Source of the DNA: Syntrophomonas sp. UBA5432 | GTDB lineage: Bacteria > Bacillota > Syntrophomonadia > Syntrophomonadales > Syntrophomonadaceae | Assembly: GCA_002424365.1 (NCBI GenBank) | Contig: DIRQ01000048.1 | Span: 1-9,517, forward strand | Length of the DNA: 9,517 bases | Reading direction: 5' to 3' | Shown: piece after piece, positions 7,794-9,517 of the stretch | Layout: each line of letters begins with the position of its first letter | Numbering within the stretch: the stretch's first letter is position 1 | Program-made: the position numbers and the translations under genes | Notes under the pieces: model-generated | Databases searched by the model: none | Seen by the model: only the letters and a program-made list of their open reading frames with translations | What the model was told of the DNA's origin: nothing

Positions 7794-7959
7794 CATTATT
7801 TTCATAATTCGATAATGACACTTTAATCCCTGCTGTTGGAAATTTGTTGCCCGTTACCATAACAAGCTTTTTCACCACATAACCGTTTGTATATTTCAAT
7901 GATGATGCGGTAATCCCTGCTACTTCTTTACCTAATCCTTTTGTCTTTAATGTTTTATG
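7765..7959 (-). pseudogene. Remnant of a repeat-containing protein gene (C-terminal fragment without start)
   Basis: Between two stop codons on the minus strand (TAA at 7962-7960 and TAA at 7767-7765) there are 64 sense codons that read as a plausible protein end with no good start codon or ribosome site. The peptide contains two imperfect copies of one unit: A-G-I-T-A-S-S-L-K-Y-T-N-G-Y-V-V-K-K-L and A-G-I-K-V-S-L-S-N-Y-E-N-N-G-Y-T-V-K-M-L. They begin 87 bases (29 codons) apart and differ by one whole inserted codon. In-frame periodicity and a codon-sized indel argue that the DNA evolved as coding sequence. The upstream part of the gene is not in the window, where the plus-strand gene at 8037 begins instead. 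The most likely explanation is a truncated gene left by deletion or rearrangement. The family is not recognised; repeats of this size occur in surface or secreted proteins. Confidence 0.55.
7774..7920 (-). repeat. Two imperfect direct repeats, about 87-90 bp period
   Basis: Copies at 7864-7920 and 7774-7833 share TAATCCCTGCT at one end and TTTTCACC-n2-ATAACC at the other (plus-strand view), with divergent sequence between. The offset is 87 bases at one end and 90 at the other, consistent with an in-frame three-base insertion. They correspond to the two peptide repeats of the coding remnant. Confidence 0.65.
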
Positions 7960-7969
7960 TTAAAATAAT
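7941..7969 (+). promoter_or_regulatory. Candidate sigma-A promoter of the gene at 8037
   Basis: TTGTCT (7941-7946) and AATAAT (7964-7969) are separated by 17 bp and match the -35 and -10 consensus at four and five of six bases. Transcription would start near 7976, giving a leader of about 60 bases ending in GGGAGG eight bases before the ATG at 8037. No riboswitch-like structure was seen in this leader. Confidence 0.5.
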
Positions 7970-8036
7970 ACAAACCCGGCATGGGTAACCTGGCCTATTG
8001 CCATATAGTTGATTCTAGTACTGGGAGGCTATCGGA

Positions 8037-8843
8037 ATGATCGCTACATTTGTTTTATCCCCGGCGGCAGCCAAACGTCTCATCGCACGTGGAGTAATCA
8101 ATGAACCCGTATTTAGACATGCCTGTACCACAGGCAAAGCCATTATCTGTGTTGGCACCACCAATTCTTATATCGCTCATGAGTTGGGTCTAATAAAGGT
8201 AGAAGAGCAACGTTTGTTTGCGGCAGGTGTCATCAGCAAAGGGCTGCCCTGTGTTACTGCTGGTAATCGTTTATCCCATATATGCCTGGAAAAGGGCCAA
8301 CGGATAGAGGCTGACTGGGTGGAATTTCTAAACGGGTTCGGACGTGATGATGTATTTATCAAAGGGGCCAATGCCTTTGACGCCAGCGGAAATGCCGGAG
8401 TGCTGATGGCCAACCCCAGCGGAGGAACCGTGGGAGCTTCCTTTGGTATTTTGGCCGCACGTGGCTCTAATGTCATCATCCCAGTAGGCCATGAAAAGAT
8501 GATTCCCTCCTGCCAGGCAGCAGCAAAGGTTATGGGTATTAAACATATTGATAATAGTCTGGGACTGCGCTGCGGTTTGGCCATTTTGCCTTTAGGCCAA
8601 ATTTACACCGAAATAAATGCGTTGAATACTTTATTCGGAGTAGATGCTACGATCGTAAGCGCCGGGGGAGTAGGTGGTTCAGAGGGTAGCGTTATGCTGG
8701 CAGTAGAAGGTGAGAAACAACAGGTACAAGCTGCTCTCACAATGGCCCGCAGCTTGCTGAAAGAAAAACCCCTGTCGGTATCAAAGCAATCCTGTAAAAA
8801 CTGTATTATGGATTCCCCCTGTGATTTTAAACCTGGAAAGTAA
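8037..8843 (+). CDS. Conserved-looking protein of unknown function with cysteine-rich C-terminus
   Basis: A 268-residue protein. The start ATG follows GGGAGG with eight bases of spacing, and no signal peptide is apparent. It is rich in Gly/Ala turns of a nucleotide-binding or Rossmann-like kind: A-I-I-C-V-G-T-T-N-S-Y-I-A (35-47), F-I-K-G-A-N-A-F-D (107-115), N-P-S-G-G-T-V-G-A-S-F-G (126-137) and V-S-A-G-G-V-G-G-S-E-G-S (207-218). The first of these is reminiscent of the G-x-G-T/S-T loops of NagB/RpiA/CoA-transferase-like proteins, but this is a weak resemblance. The tail has C-K-N-C-I-M-D-S-P-C (253-262), a possible metal or iron-sulfur site. I do not recognise the family and give no reaction. 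It appears to be a single-gene unit with its own promoter, facing the DEAD-box gene from the other side; the two stops are 74 bp apart. Confidence 0.85.
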   Translation: MIATFVLSPAAAKRLIARGVINEPVFRHACTTGKAIICVGTTNSYIAHELGLIKVEEQRLFAAGVISKGLPCVTAGNRLSHICLEKGQRIEADWVEFLNGFGRDDVFIKGANAFDASGNAGVLMANPSGGTVGASFGILAARGSNVIIPVGHEKMIPSCQAAAKVMGIKHIDNSLGLRCGLAILPLGQIYTEINALNTLFGVDATIVSAGGVGGSEGSVMLAVEGEKQQVQAALTMARSLLKEKPLSVSKQSCKNCIMDSPCDFKPGK

Positions 8844-8877
8844 TGGAGAGAGCACCACGCTATTACGATATGATTGG

Positions 8878-8915
8878 TATAAATAAAGGAATGAACTGGG
8901 GAATTAACTCGGTTC
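8878..8915 (-). terminator. Weak intrinsic terminator of the DEAD-box helicase gene
   Basis: Arms 8908-8915 and 8893-8900 can form an 8-bp stem (two G-U wobbles) with a 7-base loop. On the minus strand it is followed by a broken U-rich run (ATTCCTTTATTTAT). It begins two bases after the helicase stop codon. Pairing and U-tract are both modest. Confidence 0.4.
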
Positions 8916-8917
8916 CC

Positions 8918-9517
8918 TTACCTACCAAATATGCGCTGTAATAAACGCTGATGGAAAGGTTTCTTCGGTTTATCTTGAGTCTGCACAATCTCGGTACCTG
9001 GTTTGGCTTTGACTGCATTAGTTTCCCTGGAATGAGAAGGCACAGGTTTAGCAATTGCGGGGACTGGTTTTGCCTGCTGTGCAACATATGTTTTATTAGC
9101 CCTTGGGGTCGTATGGTGATCCCTATTTACCTCGCTCGGCCGTTCTCTATGCTTCTCATTATGCTGAGAAGACTTGGTATGCGAATGCTTCTTTTCAGTT
9201 TTATTTAAGCTCGACTTTGAAGCAGCCCTAGGCGACTGCTGCCTCTTTGGTGAATTCGCTTTTTTCCATTTATCAGCCGAAGCTCTATGCTCATTGAGAA
9301 AAGCCTCTGATGGCAGTTCCATTTCCTCAATTAAAACTCCGATATGTTCTTCAATCTCATAAAGTGTCATGATGTCTTCGCCTGTAACCAAAGAGAGGGC
9401 ACGGCCTACGTTCCCGGCTCTGCCGGTACGCCCGATTCTGTGCACATAGCTGTCTTTTTCGATAGGAACATCATAGTTGATCACCAGGGATAAATCGTTG
9501 ATGTGAATACCACGGGC
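8918..9517 (-). CDS. DEAD-box RNA helicase, C-terminal part (5' end outside window)
   Basis: The frame is open from the right edge to TAA at 8920-8918, giving 199 visible residues. A GTG at 9484 is not the start, because the codons before it continue the family sequence. Motif V is seen as A-R-G-I-H-I (1-6), followed by V-I-N-Y-D-V-P (12-18), and motif VI as H-R-I-G-R-T-G-R-A-G (26-35), the arginine-finger region of the second RecA-like domain. After about residue 85 comes a low-complexity tail rich in Lys, Arg, Ser, His and Pro, ending in a basic R-L-L-Q-R-I-F-G-R. Such tails are typical of bacterial RNA helicases in the CshA/RhlE/DeaD group and likely bind RNA. These enzymes remodel RNA in ribosome assembly, mRNA decay and cold adaptation. 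The exact subfamily cannot be set from this fragment. Confidence 0.95.
   Translation of the reverse strand, partial: ARGIHINDLSLVINYDVPIEKDSYVHRIGRTGRAGNVGRALSLVTGEDIMTLYEIEEHIGVLIEEMELPSEAFLNEHRASADKWKKANSPKRQQSPRAASKSSLNKTEKKHSHTKSSQHNEKHRERPSEVNRDHHTTPRANKTYVAQQAKPVPAIAKPVPSHSRETNAVKAKPGTEIVQTQDKPKKPFHQRLLQRIFGR

Larger units (their letters stand above)
7694..8036. other. Gene-free gap between divergent genes (343 bp)
   Basis: This stretch separates the leftward HD/helicase/DprA array from the rightward gene at 8037. It contains a start-less coding remnant on the minus strand, candidate promoters for both flanking directions, and the two ribosome binding sites. No tRNA, riboswitch fold or insertion-sequence end was recognised. 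Confidence 0.7.

Noticed and set aside
7795..7818. CATTAT/ATAATG inverted repeat as an operator
   Set aside because: Six-base AT-rich arms in AT-rich sequence are expected by chance, and they lie within the coding remnant.
7774..7920. CRISPR or iteron-type repeats
   Set aside because: There are only two copies, which are diverged, and the spacing differs by one codon; an in-frame protein repeat explains them better.
8177..8584. 135-codon minus-strand open frame inside the gene at 8037
   Set aside because: It is antisense to a gene with a good ribosome site and promoter, and its Pro/Ser-rich product looks like a shadow translation.
8918..9484. A short complete gene starting at GTG 9484
   Set aside because: The codons between 9485 and 9517 encode helicase motif V in the same frame, so the gene is cut by the window edge.

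Overview
The window looks like part of a Gram-positive chromosome of moderate-to-low GC, most plausibly a member of the Clostridia (Syntrophomonas/Desulfotomaculum-like). This rests on AG-rich Shine-Dalgarno sites, the mixed codon use, and the kinds of proteins present. No base count or database search was done, so the assignment is only an inference from general appearance. No RNA gene, CRISPR array, transposase or attachment site was recognised.

Layout: (1) Bases 1-2169 (+) hold the 3' part of a long gene for a modular protein. It has the end of a fibronectin III-like repeat, further beta-rich repeats, and a helical C-terminal region with a glycine/alanine-rich hydrophobic stretch. It ends in a strong intrinsic terminator (2201-2250). 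(2) Bases 2302-2997 (-) encode a metallo-beta-lactamase-fold hydrolase with a full set of metal ligands and its own promoter-like sequence. (3) Bases 3084-7693 (-) form a compact three-gene array, read from right to left: an HD-domain protein (7693-6488), a RecQ-family helicase with a C-terminal phosphoribosyltransferase domain (6457-4385), and a DprA/Smf-like protein (4388-3084) whose TTG start overlaps the helicase stop as TTGA. (4) Bases 7765-7959 (-) hold a start-less coding remnant built of two imperfect repeats, lying in an otherwise gene-free gap. (5) Bases 8037-8843 (+) encode a conserved-looking protein of unknown function with a cysteine-rich tail. (6) Bases 8918-9517 (-) are the C-terminal end of a DEAD-box RNA helicase that runs off the right edge.

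The most interesting part is the minus-strand array. A RecQ-type helicase fused to a ComF-like phosphoribosyltransferase, translationally coupled to a DprA-like Rossmann protein, is not a standard competence or repair arrangement. A nucleotidase-type HD protein lies 30 bp upstream. The combination (DNA unwinding, single-strand DNA or nucleotide sensing, nucleotide chemistry) resembles nucleotide-centred defence or DNA-conflict systems. The functional link is an inference from gene order, fusion and overlap, not something shown by the sequence itself.
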